Source: Sialis fuliginosa (Eukaryota > Arthropoda > Insecta > Megaloptera > Sialidae). Taken from it: DNA of 64,000 bases. The stretch spans positions 4,216,001 to 4,280,000 of the forward strand of contig OY540815.1 of NCBI GenBank assembly GCA_961205875.1, in the 5' to 3' direction. This document shows positions 47,599-59,029 of this stretch, one piece after another. The notes under the pieces are model-generated. The model had not been told where the DNA came from. It worked only from the letters and a program-made list of their open reading frames with translations, and searched no databases. The position numbers and the translations under genes are program-made. Positions within the stretch are counted from its first letter, which is position 1, and each line of letters opens with the position of its first letter.

Positions 47599-48792
47599 AA
47601 AGGCTATAGCCGGGTAGCAATGTAAAATCCGCCTCAACACGGATTTGGCTAATTTTTATTGTGAATGTTGCTCTTTATGTGAGCATTCTCATGCCAAAGT
47701 ATTGGCATCTAAAAGTTGATAGTTTTTGAAAAAAAAAATATTTTCAATTTTTCAAAAATATATTTTTTTAAGAAATTTTTTTTTGATTAAGTTCAAACTA
47801 TGGTACAATGTTAAGGTGCGGTTACATCAAGCGCGCCGCGTTGCGCCGAGCAATTCGGCACAGCGCAACGCGGCGCAAAATAAAAAAATTGTGTTCGTGC
47901 AAACCTACCATTGTCAATAGACGTTAGCGTTTTTGTAGGTTCCATGATTAGTTCGCCATGAATTGCGATACAACTGTTAATTAATTAAACATTCTCAAAC
48001 GCATTAATACCTTGATCTGTACACATCGATTTCTTAGTTTACTTTAGAATGACACCAGTCATTCATTTTGTCAACTACAATAGTCCAATTCAAAATTTCA
48101 GTTAAAAGTTCTTCAACCCGTTTAAACTGAACGCGCACGAACGTGCATTTTTCTTTGATGTACCGACTCCGAGCGGATCGTAAACGTACGCGCACAAACA
48201 TGCGCGTTCGTGCGCGTTTTGCCGTTCAAATCAGACAAGCATAAACATTTTGCGTGTTCGGCGCAGCGCAGCGCGGCGCGGCGCGCTTGATGTAACCGCA
48301 CCTTTAGACGTTCAAAAATTGTATATCAGGAAATATTTTAAAGAAGCTGCGCATACTCTATCAAGTAAAAAAAATTGAAATTTTGAAAAAAACATTTTCT
48401 TGGGTTGTAGATGAGCGACAACTTTAGATATTTCATGAAATAATCTTCATACTTTAGTATTACACCTTACAAAGTCTGAAAAGAATCGAAGTGGTAGAAC
48501 ATACTTAAAAAAATTTAAAATCAATAGAAGTCAATATTAACATGTACAAATGTTATAGAAATAATGTAATGTAAATATTACCTGTTATACACCTTTTGAA
48601 TTTAATCCAAAAAAAAAAATCTGGAAAAAACATACTTTTGAAAAATTGAATATATTTTTTTTCAAAAACTGTCAACTTTTAGAGGCTTATAATTGGGCAA
48701 GAGAATGCTCACAGAAAGAGCAACATTCACAATAAAAATCAGCTAAATCCGTGTTGAGGCCGATTTTACATTGCTACCCGGTTACAGCCTTT
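47599..48792. mobile_element. Foldback element hosting a Harbinger insertion
   Basis: AAAGGCTATAGCCGGGTAGC at the left and GCTACCCGGTTACAGCCTTT at the right; the arms of about 170 bases continue to pair (CTCAACACGGATTT, GAGCATTCTC, TCAACTTTTAGA). The centre has been occupied by the element at 47814-48303. Non-coding. Confidence 0.85.
47814..48303. mobile_element. PIF/Harbinger-type MITE with GC-rich hairpins
   Basis: TTA is duplicated at 47811-47813 and 48304-48306. AGGTGCGGTTACATCAAGCG and its exact complement are the ends. TTA targets are typical of PIF/Harbinger. Just inside the left end, GCGCCGCGTTGCGC (47833-47846) pairs exactly with 47863-47876; a second GC-rich inverted pair lies at about 48130-48148 and 48200-48220 (CGCGCACGAACG). 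The element is a GC island in AT-rich DNA. Confidence 0.85.
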
Positions 48793-49071
48793 GGTAAACC
48801 ACTTTTGGCATGTTCGATCAGTAACAGCACCCTCTACCCTCTCATATTATACCTTTTTTATATTTGCATCACATTAACCCTTTCAGAAATAATTAAACAT
48901 AATATTTCGAAAATTAACTATACTATTTTCCATTTTGCATTTATTTCTTCAAAAGATAAACCTTTTCTCTTGTAAAATTACAGAAAAACTATACATATGA
49001 CACAGAAATACGCGTTATAATATTTAGGTACAGATCCCCAAATATCTCTTGTTACATCTATCCTGGGACCA
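48793..49071. other. Unassigned DNA
   Basis: No signal recognised. Confidence 0.45.
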
Positions 49072-49079
49072 GTGGCGTA

Positions 49080-49225
49080 ATAAGAAAATCTTTCGGGGGG
49101 GGGGGGATAATACATATGAGTTAAATTTTTTGAAGGTGTTTTAAACTAATGTTTTCTCAAAACATACGTTTTTTTAGAACACTGAATATTTGGGGGGGGG
49201 GGGGGGGGGCGTTACTACGCCACTG
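49080..49225. mobile_element. 146-bp hAT MITE with two G tracts
   Basis: CAGTGGCGTAA start and TTACTACGCCACTG end; the flanks CCTGGGAC (49072-49079) and CCTGAGAC (49226-49233) match in 7 of 8. G runs of 12 (49095-49106) and 18 (49192-49209) lie just inside the ends, both on the same strand. Confidence 0.88.
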
Positions 49226-49233
49226 CCTGAGAC

Positions 49234-49686
49234 ACACTGTATAAATTAAATAAACAGACGATAAATATTTTTAAATACCTACTCATTTTCGTAAATGATT
49301 CAATACAATAACTGAATCTTTTAAGTACACTGTAATTATTTTATTTGAATGAAACAAATGTGGAATAATAACTGAAGTTTACTTGTAATTAATGTACATA
49401 AAAGTTACAAAAAACATTTCGAGGTTTTATAAGACGTACGAATTTATTCTAAACAAAAAACAGTATTATAATAACTTGTGTGTTTCTGAAGCGTATTTAT
49501 CGTTTAAAAGTTCTTATACATTAATAATTGTGATAAGTGTGGTTTATAAAGTTATTATATACAAAACATTCTTTTTTATAATCATTTATAATTTATTTTC
49601 TGAAAAGTTATATAAATTGATAATAAACATATAATAAATCATAAATGTATTCAAATATTTATATTACATGTGTAAATTACAATATA
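49234..49686. other. AT-rich DNA
   Basis: An 80-codon frame at 49392-49634 is AT-driven (rich in Ile, Tyr, Lys) without motif; treated as chance. Confidence 0.45.
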
Positions 49687-49944
49687 GGTCACGGTGCACT
49701 GGAAGCCAATATTAATAAAAAAATTGATTACCTACCTCTGATTTTTTTGTACAATTCAATTCTTTAGTATTTAAGGAACATTTTAAGACCAAAAAGAAAA
49801 AAATCGCTTCGGCGGTTTTTTAATAATTCATAAAATAAGAAATACATTAACCGTATATGCAGAATTATAACGCGAATTTTATTTAGCATTTTTTGTTTAT
49901 TAACGTTTTACTCTACATAAGAAACAAAAAAATAAAAAATAAAA

Positions 49945-50045
49945 ATATATTGGGATTCGAACTCGAGACCCTTAATTTACAAGAAAAAATATAAATAAAA
50001 AATAAACATATATTGGAATTCGAACTCGGGAGTCTTAGTTTACAA
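49945..50045 (-). repeat. Two tandem B-box-like units (tRNA-derived?)
   Basis: On the minus strand GAGTTCGAATCCCAATATAT and GAGTTCGAATTCCAATATAT occur about 64 bases apart, each preceded by a CTTGTAAA-type stem-like phrase. GTTCGAATCC matches the RNA polymerase III B box. No A box or cloverleaf could be built, so at most a decayed tRNA-related unit. Confidence 0.35.
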
Positions 50046-50061
50046 GATTTGTTATATTGTT

Positions 50062-50495
50062 TTGTAAATTTTAAAATATCAACCAAACGGTACTTTATAT
50101 CGAAAAATCGCATGATATACAATAATTTGGTTTTATTGAGAGGATTCTAAAACATATTTGATAATATCGATCCAATAATTAGTATCCGAGATATGAATTA
50201 TTTTCAATTTTATTATAAGGCTTTTTTTTCTTGTGGAGTCTCTAGCCTTTTCAGGTATTTTACCGATATTTTTGAAACATGGTAAAAAAATCGATCTTGT
50301 AAATAACTCAGTTAAGTTCGTTAGTTAGCGGAATTCCTTTATGAATTTCAAAATGGCGGCCGTTCAAAATTGAAAATAATTCATATCTCGGGTATTAATT
50401 ATAGGATCGATAATATCAAATATGTTAATAAAAGCAAATTATTGTGTCTCGATTTTTCGATATAAAATACCGTTTGGTTTATATTTCAAAATTTA
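50062..50495. repeat. Inner foldback
   Basis: ATATCAACCAAACGGTACTT on the left is answered by AAATACCGTTTGGTTTATAT on the right, and TATCCGAGATATGAATTATT by AATAATTCATATCTCGGGTA. The arms are about 145 and 128 bases, the loop about 150. It contains AAAATGGCGGCCG. Confidence 0.8.
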
Positions 50496-50544
50496 CAAAA
50501 AATTATAAAAGATCTTATAAAACAATGAATCTGTCTTTTTTTAT

Positions 50545-51498
50545 TTTTTACTTTCTTATACCATGTATATGAAATATACATTAGTATAAGTAAGTATAGT
50601 GAAGCCGATTTTTTTCGAACTCCGGATTTTGACGGAATTATCTATTTTGACCTTCCCTGAATCCATTCTGACTATTTTCGCCATGATGTCTGTGTGTCCG
50701 TCTGTCTGTCTGTCTGTCTGTCTGTCTGTAAGCGCTGTAACTCAAATACGACAAATCGTAGAAGGCTGATATTTTATATTTAAGATTAATTTTTGGCTGG
50801 GAAGAAAACGTTCTATTTTTGAAAACGATCTTTCAACCGGATACGGATGCTTACCTACGTTGATTTTTTAATTTTTCGAATTACTCTGAAACAGTGCAAA
50901 ATAGAGAAAAATGGTCAAGTTAAAAAATGTAGGTAATATCTATATCTATAATTTATGTTCTATTCATTTTTTTGTAAAAACGAATTTTTGAAAAAAAAAA
51001 TTATTATAATTCAAATGGTTCATAACAGAGGAGAAATATCTGCCATGAGTGTCATGGGACTTTCTTATACGTATTACAGAGATTGAACAGTGTGTGTATT
51101 TGCCGTAGGTAACATGGGACTTTCTTATACGTAATACTGAGAGTGAACTGTGTAGGTGAATCTAAATAATTACATAAAAAAATTCTTTCTGGCTAAATCA
51201 TAAGTGTTGGAAAAAAATGTATGGGGAATAAATTATAGATAATAACATACTCGACATTTTTTATCTAAAACATTTTTTTCTTATTTCAAAAATCCAAAAA
51301 TTTACAAGAGTAAACATCCGTTTTCATTTATTACGTTAAAAAAAATCACTTGTTATATAATGGAGAGAATAATATTACCTATTTTATTCATTTTGTTTTA
51401 TTTTGTTTGAAATGTTTTAATAAACAAAGAATCACGTATACAATTCACTGTTAGGTTAGGTTAGGTATAAGAAAGTCCCGTGGTTCCCAAGGCAGATA
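50545..51498 (+). mobile_element. Family D element, copy 2
   Basis: Collinear with 31487-32395. Has a pure (GTCT)n run near 50696-50730 and a duplicated phrase CATGGGACTTTCTTATACGTA. Ends TATAAGAAAGTCCCGTGG then AAGGCAGATATTT. Confidence 0.75.
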
Positions 51499-51732
51499 TT
51501 TTTATTTTGTAGAGTAAAAAGTTAATAAACAATAAATAATACAAAAAAATCGCGTTGACCTCTACACGATTTATGTATTATTTTGTTTTATGAATTTTTA
51601 AAAAAGCGCCGAGGCGATTTTTTTCATTTTGGTCTTAAAATGTTCCTGTAATACTAAAAAATTGAACTGTACATAAAAATCAGAGGTAATCAATTTTTTA
51701 ATTTAAGTTGGCTTCCAGAGCACCGTGAGGTA

Positions 51733-52719
51733 CTAGCGCATTGAACCCGGTGGTACGTGAAAATAGGGAATAGTGAGGTAATCACGAACGCGGGGTAATC
51801 TAGGTTTCAGTGTATTACCAGAAGAAAGCTAATCGTTAACGGTCAGTGTAAATCACGCTTGCAGTATGAAGTAAGCTTAATTCCATTTTTATATCATATT
51901 TCATCTATTTTTTTATTAAAATAAAAGCCATGTAATAACTGACATGTAATTAATATAAGTGTGATTAAGTAATGCTCAAGTAAACCTCGATCAAACAGTA
52001 TTTGATGTCACCCGAATTGTTCATTATATAATCGTAACCTCTAAAAAATTTTTTTTCAAGCTTGTGGGGTAATGTGAACAAATTAAATGCGGTAATTCCG
52101 AACGTTGGAAAAAAAGACTGAAGAAAACTTAAAATAAAAAACATGCGAGGAATCGCAGTAATTTTAAACAAAATAACCAAATAATGATGAAGTACCAAAT
52201 AAAAAAGAAGAAGAATCGAAGATGTTTATGAAGAAAATAACTTTTTTTGTTATTGAAATGAAAAATAGCAATTGAAGACTGGGTCATGTACTACAAGTGA
52301 AATTTATGGGCACATGATAAGTGTACCAATGATCAAAATACATCCAGAGGCTTTCGCTACGACTTTTCTATCAATTAGGTTTAATTATCTCACAGTTCGT
52401 GATAACCCCTTGCTAGTCGAGTAATCACGATGACCTAAGGTTTTGTTTTTTTCTTTAATTTTCTTCTTATTTTATTAAAATTGATAATTGAAATGTTTAA
52501 CTAATGAATTATATAATAATAATAATAATATACAATACATATATTGGTTTCTTACTCAGATTTAATTTATTTGATTTTTCTCTTAGGTGTTCCCTAAATC
52601 TGCAACGTTTATTTTTTTCCGATTTCATTAAATTTTCACTAAATATCCACAAATTATATTTCCGTTGTTACTGAGAAAATCGTGCACTTACAGACAGACA
52701 CGGACTTTGTTGTATACTA
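51733..52719. other. Unassigned DNA
   Basis: No gene. Bases 51735-51860 are slightly GC-richer. A (TAA)n run lies near 52514-52530. Confidence 0.45.
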
Positions 52720-52727
52720 TGAACAGA

Positions 52728-52979
52728 TAGGGTGACCAGATTTTAGTTTCGGTAAACCCTGACATGTAAATGAAGACCCGTTTTTATTATTTTATTTTCA
52801 TAACATTTATTACCATAATCTTCACTTTTGTGCCCCCTGCTGTAGTTTTGACGACCTTTTTTTTTTAGTCGTCACCATTTTTTGCAAAACCCGGAGAAAT
52901 TGCACCCAAACCCTGAGCCCGGAGATTCAGTATGCAAACCCTGAGACTTCGGGTCAAAACTGGAGACCTGGTCATCATA
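52728..52979. mobile_element. 252-bp hAT-type MITE
   Basis: TAGGGTGACCAG and CTGGTCATCATA ends with TGAACAGA duplicated at 52720-52727 and 52980-52987. Internal phrases with CCCTGA recur near 52758, 52911 and 52939. Confidence 0.85.
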
Positions 52980-52987
52980 TGAACAGA

Positions 52988-53572
52988 TAAAGATATTTAT
53001 AACTATAACGGTACTTTATCAAAAAGCTAGATTAGATTGTAATCTATTTCTAAAAACAAAACTTTTTTCTACAGTGTGTTAAGTAAAGTTAGTTCATTTC
53101 TGAAGAACGTATCACAAAAAATGCGAAATCTATTCCCATAAGCCAAAAAAAAATATTTATAAAAAATAATTTTTTTTACTTTTATTTTAAATACAAAAAT
53201 GTTATTGATAAAATTCAATCCATTACACTGAACAGAAAAATCTCTATGGAAATTGGCTAATCTATATTCATTTATTCATAAAAAAAAATACATAATTTCG
53301 AGTCGTGTACATCCATTCTGTATTAATAGCAATACTTTTACATTATTCATTCAAAAACACAGACTTGTCACTCGTAAGTAAACATTTTATACAAAATACA
53401 CTTCAAAAATAGAGCAGAATTTGAATTATAAAATTGATAATGTAATTTCTATTGATTTTTTAATTACATTTTTCATTTAAATTAATATAATGCTAACACG
53501 ATTGATAGAGAAAAGGTCAATTAAAGAAATCAAAATTTTTATAATTATCATGATAAAATTAATCAAGAGGTG
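52988..53572. other. AT-rich DNA
   Basis: Nothing recognised. Confidence 0.45.
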
Positions 53573-53860
53573 AGGTACTGGCATCAGTATTGGATCCTTT
53601 AAAAGTACTTCTTTGTTAAATTAATGTAACTACCAAAGTCCGCAAATATAGTTTGTATTGTAAATTATAGCCTTTTATTTTGTTTATGATTTTTTTCAGT
53701 AATGTATTAAGTAGAACCAGTAATGGTTACTCAGTGATGGATCGTTGCTATAATGATAACAAAATAATAAGTACTACGACTCAAAAGGTATAAAATAAAG
53801 AATCGTGAACGATGTTATGATAATATAATAATTAATAAATACATAGATAACATTAATAAT
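53573..53860 (+). mobile_element. Family A, left-half copy 5
   Basis: AGGTACTGGCATCAGTATTGG start, then GTGATGGATCG and ACAAAATAATAAGTACTACG as in copy 1. The right half is missing. Confidence 0.7.
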
Positions 53861-53908
53861 TAAGACAGGAACATATATTTTTTCAAAAAAATTGTATGAA
53901 AATAAAAA

Positions 53909-54085
53909 TAAGCTTTAAAATATGGCTGAAACTAGTAAAGCATCAAAAAAGAATCTAACGACCAATTAAATTAATTTAAAAACAATTTTAATAATACTCG
54001 ACAATACATCAAAAAATTTAATAAATTAATAGTCGTTAGATTCTTTTTGTTGCTTTACAAGTTTTAGTCATTTTTCAAGGCTTAC
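53909..54085. repeat. 177-bp hairpin repeat
   Basis: GAATCTAACGAC at about 53951 is answered by GTCGTTAGATTC at about 54033, and pairing extends outward through GTAAAGCA/TGCTTTAC. Arms of about 65 bases. Possibly a small foldback MITE; no second copy here. Confidence 0.75.
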
Positions 54086-54802
54086 TTGGTTAAGTTGTAA
54101 TTAATGATATCTGAGATTATAAAAATTAATTTTTCTCAAAATTTTTCATTTGCTATTTCATTAAAATTTACAAGGTTGTATGCCAAAAAATAAGGTGTAT
54201 TCATAGAATCAATAAAAAAGATATGTTGTCATTTAAAAAAATAGAGTTGGATGTAAAGTAACTGATAGCATCAAATTTTTTTGAAGATTAGTATTACATA
54301 GGAAATAATTTCTCTAAAAACTTTTACTAAAATATTTTTTTAATAATGAATATTTTAGAAAATATAAGCAATATTCTATAAACTTTACTCAACCTGTATA
54401 AATATTTTAACTGAAAATATGTTTGTCTAGTAAGAGCTCAATTGGCTTATTAATTAGTGAAAGCACCTATAAAATCACAACAAGTCATTAATATCGGTTC
54501 AGTGGTTCATGAGTTATGCATGTGACAATGATTCAGGGGACAGACAGACACGTAAAAAATAGGTGTGTACACGCATTAGAAGTTATACTTCTTTGGCGTT
54601 ATTGAAAAAACCTCAAATATTTTAAACATTTTACAATTTTTATAACCCCCTATACCTCTGTTGGCGAATCAGAAGACCCTACGTCATTTAAACTTGACGC
54701 TTTTCTCATTTTCATACCGTTTTATTTAAATTTTCGCAATTGTCTTTATAATATTCGAAGTTCTATTGTAAATTTCACTCACGGTATATAAATTACAAAG
54801 TA
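54086..54802. other. Unassigned DNA with a family F scrap
   Basis: AATATCGGTTCAGTGGTTCA and GGGGACAGACAGACACG at 54490-54552 match the inverted F copies. No gene. Confidence 0.45.
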
Positions 54803-54972
54803 GCCTCAGTAGCTTGGCGCGAAAGAGGGAAATACGTCATCTGGGGTGTCCAAATGTGGAGAGGGGAAATGATGTGCCCAATAATAACAAATATATCCTT
54901 GTAACTCGGTGCGAGAAGGGGAATATACGTCATCTGGGGTGCCTAAGCTAACTGGTCAAAAGCTACTGAGGC
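54803..54972. mobile_element. 170-bp TIR MITE with internal direct repeat
   Basis: GCCTCAGTAGCTT at 54803 and its exact complement at 54960-54972. Inside, TACGTCATCTGGGGTG occurs twice, at about 54833 and 54927. No clear target duplication. Confidence 0.8.
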
Positions 54973-55051
54973 AACCTGTGTATTTACTAACCTTGAATTT
55001 CAATATCTACTGTTATTCACAACTATCGTAAATGTTTATCTTAATTTCCAT

Positions 55052-55763
55052 TAGAGTTGGGCATTTTAGTTCATGATAGAGAGCGCTCCCTATACTTCAG
55101 TGGTTTTTAATGAACTAGTTCGTTCTTCTAGTTCTTTTAGTTCATAGAATTTTTTTCCGGACTATACGATGACAATTTATTGATTTAGTTATATTGGATT
55201 GTTGGATTTTTTATATAAATAAATTTTTTAATTAGTAATTTTGTATTACTATTTTTTTCATCAAACAATAGAAATGTAAACTGCTGCAATTTTTAATTCG
55301 TTATTAATTTATAGACAAGATCGGTATTTTTAAAAGTATATATTTAATCGAACCCTCGATATATATGAAGATTTTGAAATATTTTCAATGATACATTATT
55401 TATTGTATTGTAATTTAAGCAATATATTTCAATTTCACTAAAATCTGTGATATTCCTTTTTGTTGATTGTCATAAAATAATATAAAAATCACGTGATTTT
55501 GACAGACATATTGCATTCTTTAAAAAAAAATTCAATATAATATGTTTTTAGTCAAATAAATTCAAAATTGCTAATAAAGTATTGAAAACCTAAATTATTA
55601 TACATAAAAATCGTACAATCTCATTTTTAGAACAGTGTATTTGAAGTGTATCGGGAACTATTGAACTAAAAGATCGGAGCGCATATGAACTAGTTCCTCT
55701 AGTTCTCGTGTGAGAGCGCTCTTTTGAACTAGTTCGTTCGTGAACTACACATACACAAGTCTA
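55052..55763. mobile_element. 712-bp hAT-type element
   Basis: Exact ATTTCCAT duplication at 55044-55051 and 55764-55771. The ends TAGAGTTGGGCA and TACACAAGTCTA are short imperfect inverted repeats; several GAACTAGTTC-type palindromes follow inside both ends. The right half recurs at 2056-2448. No transposase frame. Confidence 0.92.
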
Positions 55764-55771
55764 ATTTCCAT

Positions 55772-56589
55772 ACACGAACATAATTTACTGTATCTTTCTC
55801 ATAAATACATATATATTTAATTTAATAATATTTATACACTACACCTTCGATACTTCTCGTGTTGCACTCGCACGAGTTGTCGGTCCCTGAGCCACACTTT
55901 TTTATTATTATCGATGACTACTCAGCTAACTTCACAACAAAAACGTGTTTACCCACAGAATAATAAATATACAGAAGCGACACTCAACGTTATTTTACTG
56001 GAAACATCGTTTGACATTAAGAGGTGCGACGGTTCTGATTGGTTGGGTATGTATATACTCTGCACCAATCATGTACCAGTATACGAATATTTGAAATCCA
56101 CATGTTTTCTGTTTATTGGAATTAAATCTAACCTATACAACCCATGATGTTTTATTATGTCAAACAATATTTTTTATTGTACAAAAAATTAAATGCACAA
56201 ATTATGTCAGACACAATAAAACATCACGGATTATTAAGGAATAAATGAAATATTCTTACGTTAAGATTAATGAAATAAAAATACAAAATTGTTTTAATTA
56301 ATGTTTATTAACTATGACAAATTACTTGATTTACATTTTTTTACACTTAATTCACAAAAAATTTATATATTTCAAGTACAATATTACATTATATCAATTG
56401 CGTTATTAAGACTAGCACGTTTTATTCCTTACGAAAACTAGCATGTATGATATTTTGCACATTTTATTTCTCACCACGTTACCTAACATTTTTGATAACT
56501 CACTGCATATTTTAAACATGTTAATTTTCTTTAAAATATGTTAAACATGTTAGTTTTCCTGATATTTCAAAGGTGCTAGTTCTCGTAAG
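55772..56589. other. Unassigned DNA, partly GC-richer
   Basis: At 55850-55900 the inverted phrase CTCGTG..CACGAG appears; ATTGGTTGG (56038) and ACCAATCA (56065) are opposed CCAAT-type motifs. A 77-codon frame at 55914-56147 begins at an ATG with no recognised family; it could be a small gene but I see no support. The rest is AT-rich. Confidence 0.3.
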
Positions 56590-56592
56590 TTA

Positions 56593-56748
56593 GGCTCAAC
56601 TCAGACACTTCAAGTCACTAAAAAATGCCTCGAAGTTGAATACAAACTGAAGTCGAGTTTTGAAGGCATACTGTCACTGGCAGTGGCTGTTACTTGGTAA
56701 CATTGAGCCATATTTTAGTTGCTGGAAGTGGCTAGTCGGACTTGAGCC
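56593..56748. mobile_element. 156-bp PIF/Harbinger-type MITE
   Basis: TTA at 56590-56592 and 56749-56751; ends GGCTCAACTC and GACTTGAGCC, with inverted pairing continuing for about 45 bases. TTA target and G-rich start fit PIF/Harbinger. Confidence 0.8.
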
Positions 56749-56751
56749 TTA

Positions 56752-57309
56752 ATTATAAAAACACATCAAACTTGAGTACATACCAATATTCTTAATGTTT
56801 CTTTATCTTCAAGATCAGGAAATATGATGTATGTAGTGTCTGTAAAGTGAAGAATAAATTTCATTAAATTATAAGTTTAATTATTAGCATAAAAATATTT
56901 ATACTTGTTTTTAATAAAAAGAAGTTCAATTCAAAGTTGTATCTCAACACATAAATTAAAATAAAGAAGCAAATCAGTCATATGTAATAGAAAAACTAAT
57001 AATAATTAAATACTTACATTAATATTAAAAAATAACGTCAACGTTTTGCAAACGATACACTTTCCGAAGTTCTATACGCCATTTTAGAATACTTCGCATC
57101 TTCCTTCATGTCTAAACTTTTTACATCGTTGCAAAATTTTATCAACGTTGTACTGTTGTGCAAGACACTTCCTCTTACCTCTCAAACGTCTGAGATCACC
57201 ACACCCGGCATCCCCTTACCGCCCATGCCCCTGAGATCCCTACACCCGTTAATGTCAAACTGTGTTTCCAATTTTACCACTAGAGTGACACCCCCGTGTG
57301 TTTACCCGA
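56752..57309. other. Unassigned DNA with a GC-richer patch
   Basis: 57150-57309 is GC-rich for this window (CACCACACCCGGCATCCCC). A 77-codon frame at 57108-57341 has no motif. No gene assigned. Confidence 0.35.
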
Positions 57310-57715
57310 ACCTTAGATTAGGAAAGACTATGGATACATAACATAACAACCAATGCTAGTCCGTATATAAAAGTGTTACCAAAATTTGTCGGCAACCATC
57401 TTTTTTTAATTGTCAAAATCGCATATTATCCCAGAGGCGTCAGTTGAAAATTTATAATATTCTTTAAATTACAATTGAATTTGGTATGTAAGAGAGATGA
57501 CAGTTCCAAATAGACATTTCTCTGTTAATCAATTATCACTGGAAATACTTTTATAGACAATATAAAACATTTATTATTAATTAATTTTATAATTCAAAAC
57601 AACTGATATTTATTTTAAAATCTTAATGATACGCCAATGACTCGTGGTGCGATATGGTAACAACGCTAGGTAATGTGTTATTTGTCCTTTATCTTTCCTT
57701 GTCTAATTGTAAGAC
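57310..57715 (+). mobile_element. Family K repeat, copy 1
   Basis: Shares GTTACCAAAATTT, GCATATTATCCCAGA, AACATTTATTATTAATTAAT and CGCCAATGACTCGTGG, in order, with 61225-61535. No ends or coding capacity found. Confidence 0.7.
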
Positions 57716-59029
57716 CCGAACAATTCCGCGCGTTACATCAAATACGGTCATCAGTCAATCGTTAAAATGCCCATCTAAAAATGTGTCGCGATGCGCCTAA
57801 AGAAGTATAACTTAATGACCTTAAAAAAAAAATCAAGTGAAATTTTTGAAATTAGAGAACAACTTTTCCTTTCTTTTTAAGAAACGTTCGCAAAGCTTCT
57901 TTTATATTTGATATTGTGAGGAAGCATACATAATTATTATTATGTTTACCAGGTTTAAATTTGCCGCTGACTGATTATACAAGTAATGAAGTTATAATTC
58001 ATACTAATGAAGAAAATCAGTAATTATGAAATATAAATTAATTAGGAAAGTTGAACAAACCATAATCTATTTATTTGTATACAAGAACGTATGGTTTTGA
58101 AATTGTTAATTTAATATATACTGAACATAATTATTTATTACTTCCGAACCAGTCATGTTTGTGTAAATTAATTATTTATACCAGAAAAATGTGTGTGTTA
58201 CATTATTAACTATATAGTAGAGGGAAATTAGCATTTTGAAGTGATGCATTCGGCAAGTTGGATTTTTTTCGATTTTCTCTTTATATGTTCCAGGATTAGT
58301 TGAAAATCAAAAATTTGGAAAAATCGGCCATGTGCGTCCCGAGAAAATTGCATAATTGTGCATTTTTGATACATTTCGAGTGTATCGCTATATACTTGAT
58401 ATATCTCCGGTTCTATAAGTCGTAGGCAAATAAAAAAAATAAAAAAATACTTATAAGTTAATAGACTATAGAATTGCATAGGTAGTGTTACTTTTCAAAC
58501 GCATCCTAACCTCAAAAATAAAAAAATTGTCGAAAAACTTTTTTTATCACTAATAATTCAATAATTAACGTAAAAATGAAAGGATTTTTACGGAAAAAGA
58601 GGAAATATGTATTTTTATGTTACAAATACGTGATAAAATTTTCAAAAATAAAATTTTATTTTTACACCCACAATCGGCCATTTTTGAAAAAAATGGAAAA
58701 GCTCGCCATTTAATGAGAAGACGTCGTAGGGTAAATTTTATTTTTTTAAATTGTAGACTTTTTTATGTACTTTCTTGTGAACATATGCCAAAATCCTTTA
58801 AATAAGTAAATCACTTTTTTTGTCTCTATTCTAATAAGATAGAATATGAACTTATTGTAAATATTTTTTTCAATTAAAACAAACAATTCATGTTGGAAAC
58901 TATAATAATTATACATATACCTATTTTTCAGTATTGGGAAAAACAATAATTTCGCGTAGACACACGGGCGTCTCTCACGTTAGTTAACATGCTCTTACTG
59001 ATTTTTTTGTAGAAAATATTGTCATCTAC
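57716..59029. other. AT-rich DNA, no gene supported
   Basis: Frames of 83 and 66 codons on the minus strand (58228-58479, 58746-58946) lack motifs. No repeat copy seen. Confidence 0.45.

Larger units (their letters stand above)
49687..51730. mobile_element. 2-kb foldback with nested foldback and family D
   Basis: Arms 49687-49918 and 51503-51730 pair well (CACGGTGC..CTGGAAGCC against GGCTTCCAG..GCACCGTG; TCGCTTCGGCGG against GCCGAGGCGA), with TA flanks (49685-49686, 51731-51732). The interior holds a smaller foldback at 50062-50495 and a family D copy at 50545-51498. Confidence 0.75.

Noticed and set aside
49392..49634. 80-codon frame as a small membrane protein
   Set aside because: Ile/Tyr/Lys-rich as expected from random AT-rich DNA; no start context or homology.
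55914..56147. 77-codon frame with SDWLGMYI, faintly like a SKICH domain
   Set aside because: The resemblance is a few residues only; no neighbouring conserved strands, no splice or promoter evidence.
57108..57341. 77-codon proline-containing frame
   Set aside because: Runs into family K sequence and has no recognisable motif; composition reflects the GC-rich patch.
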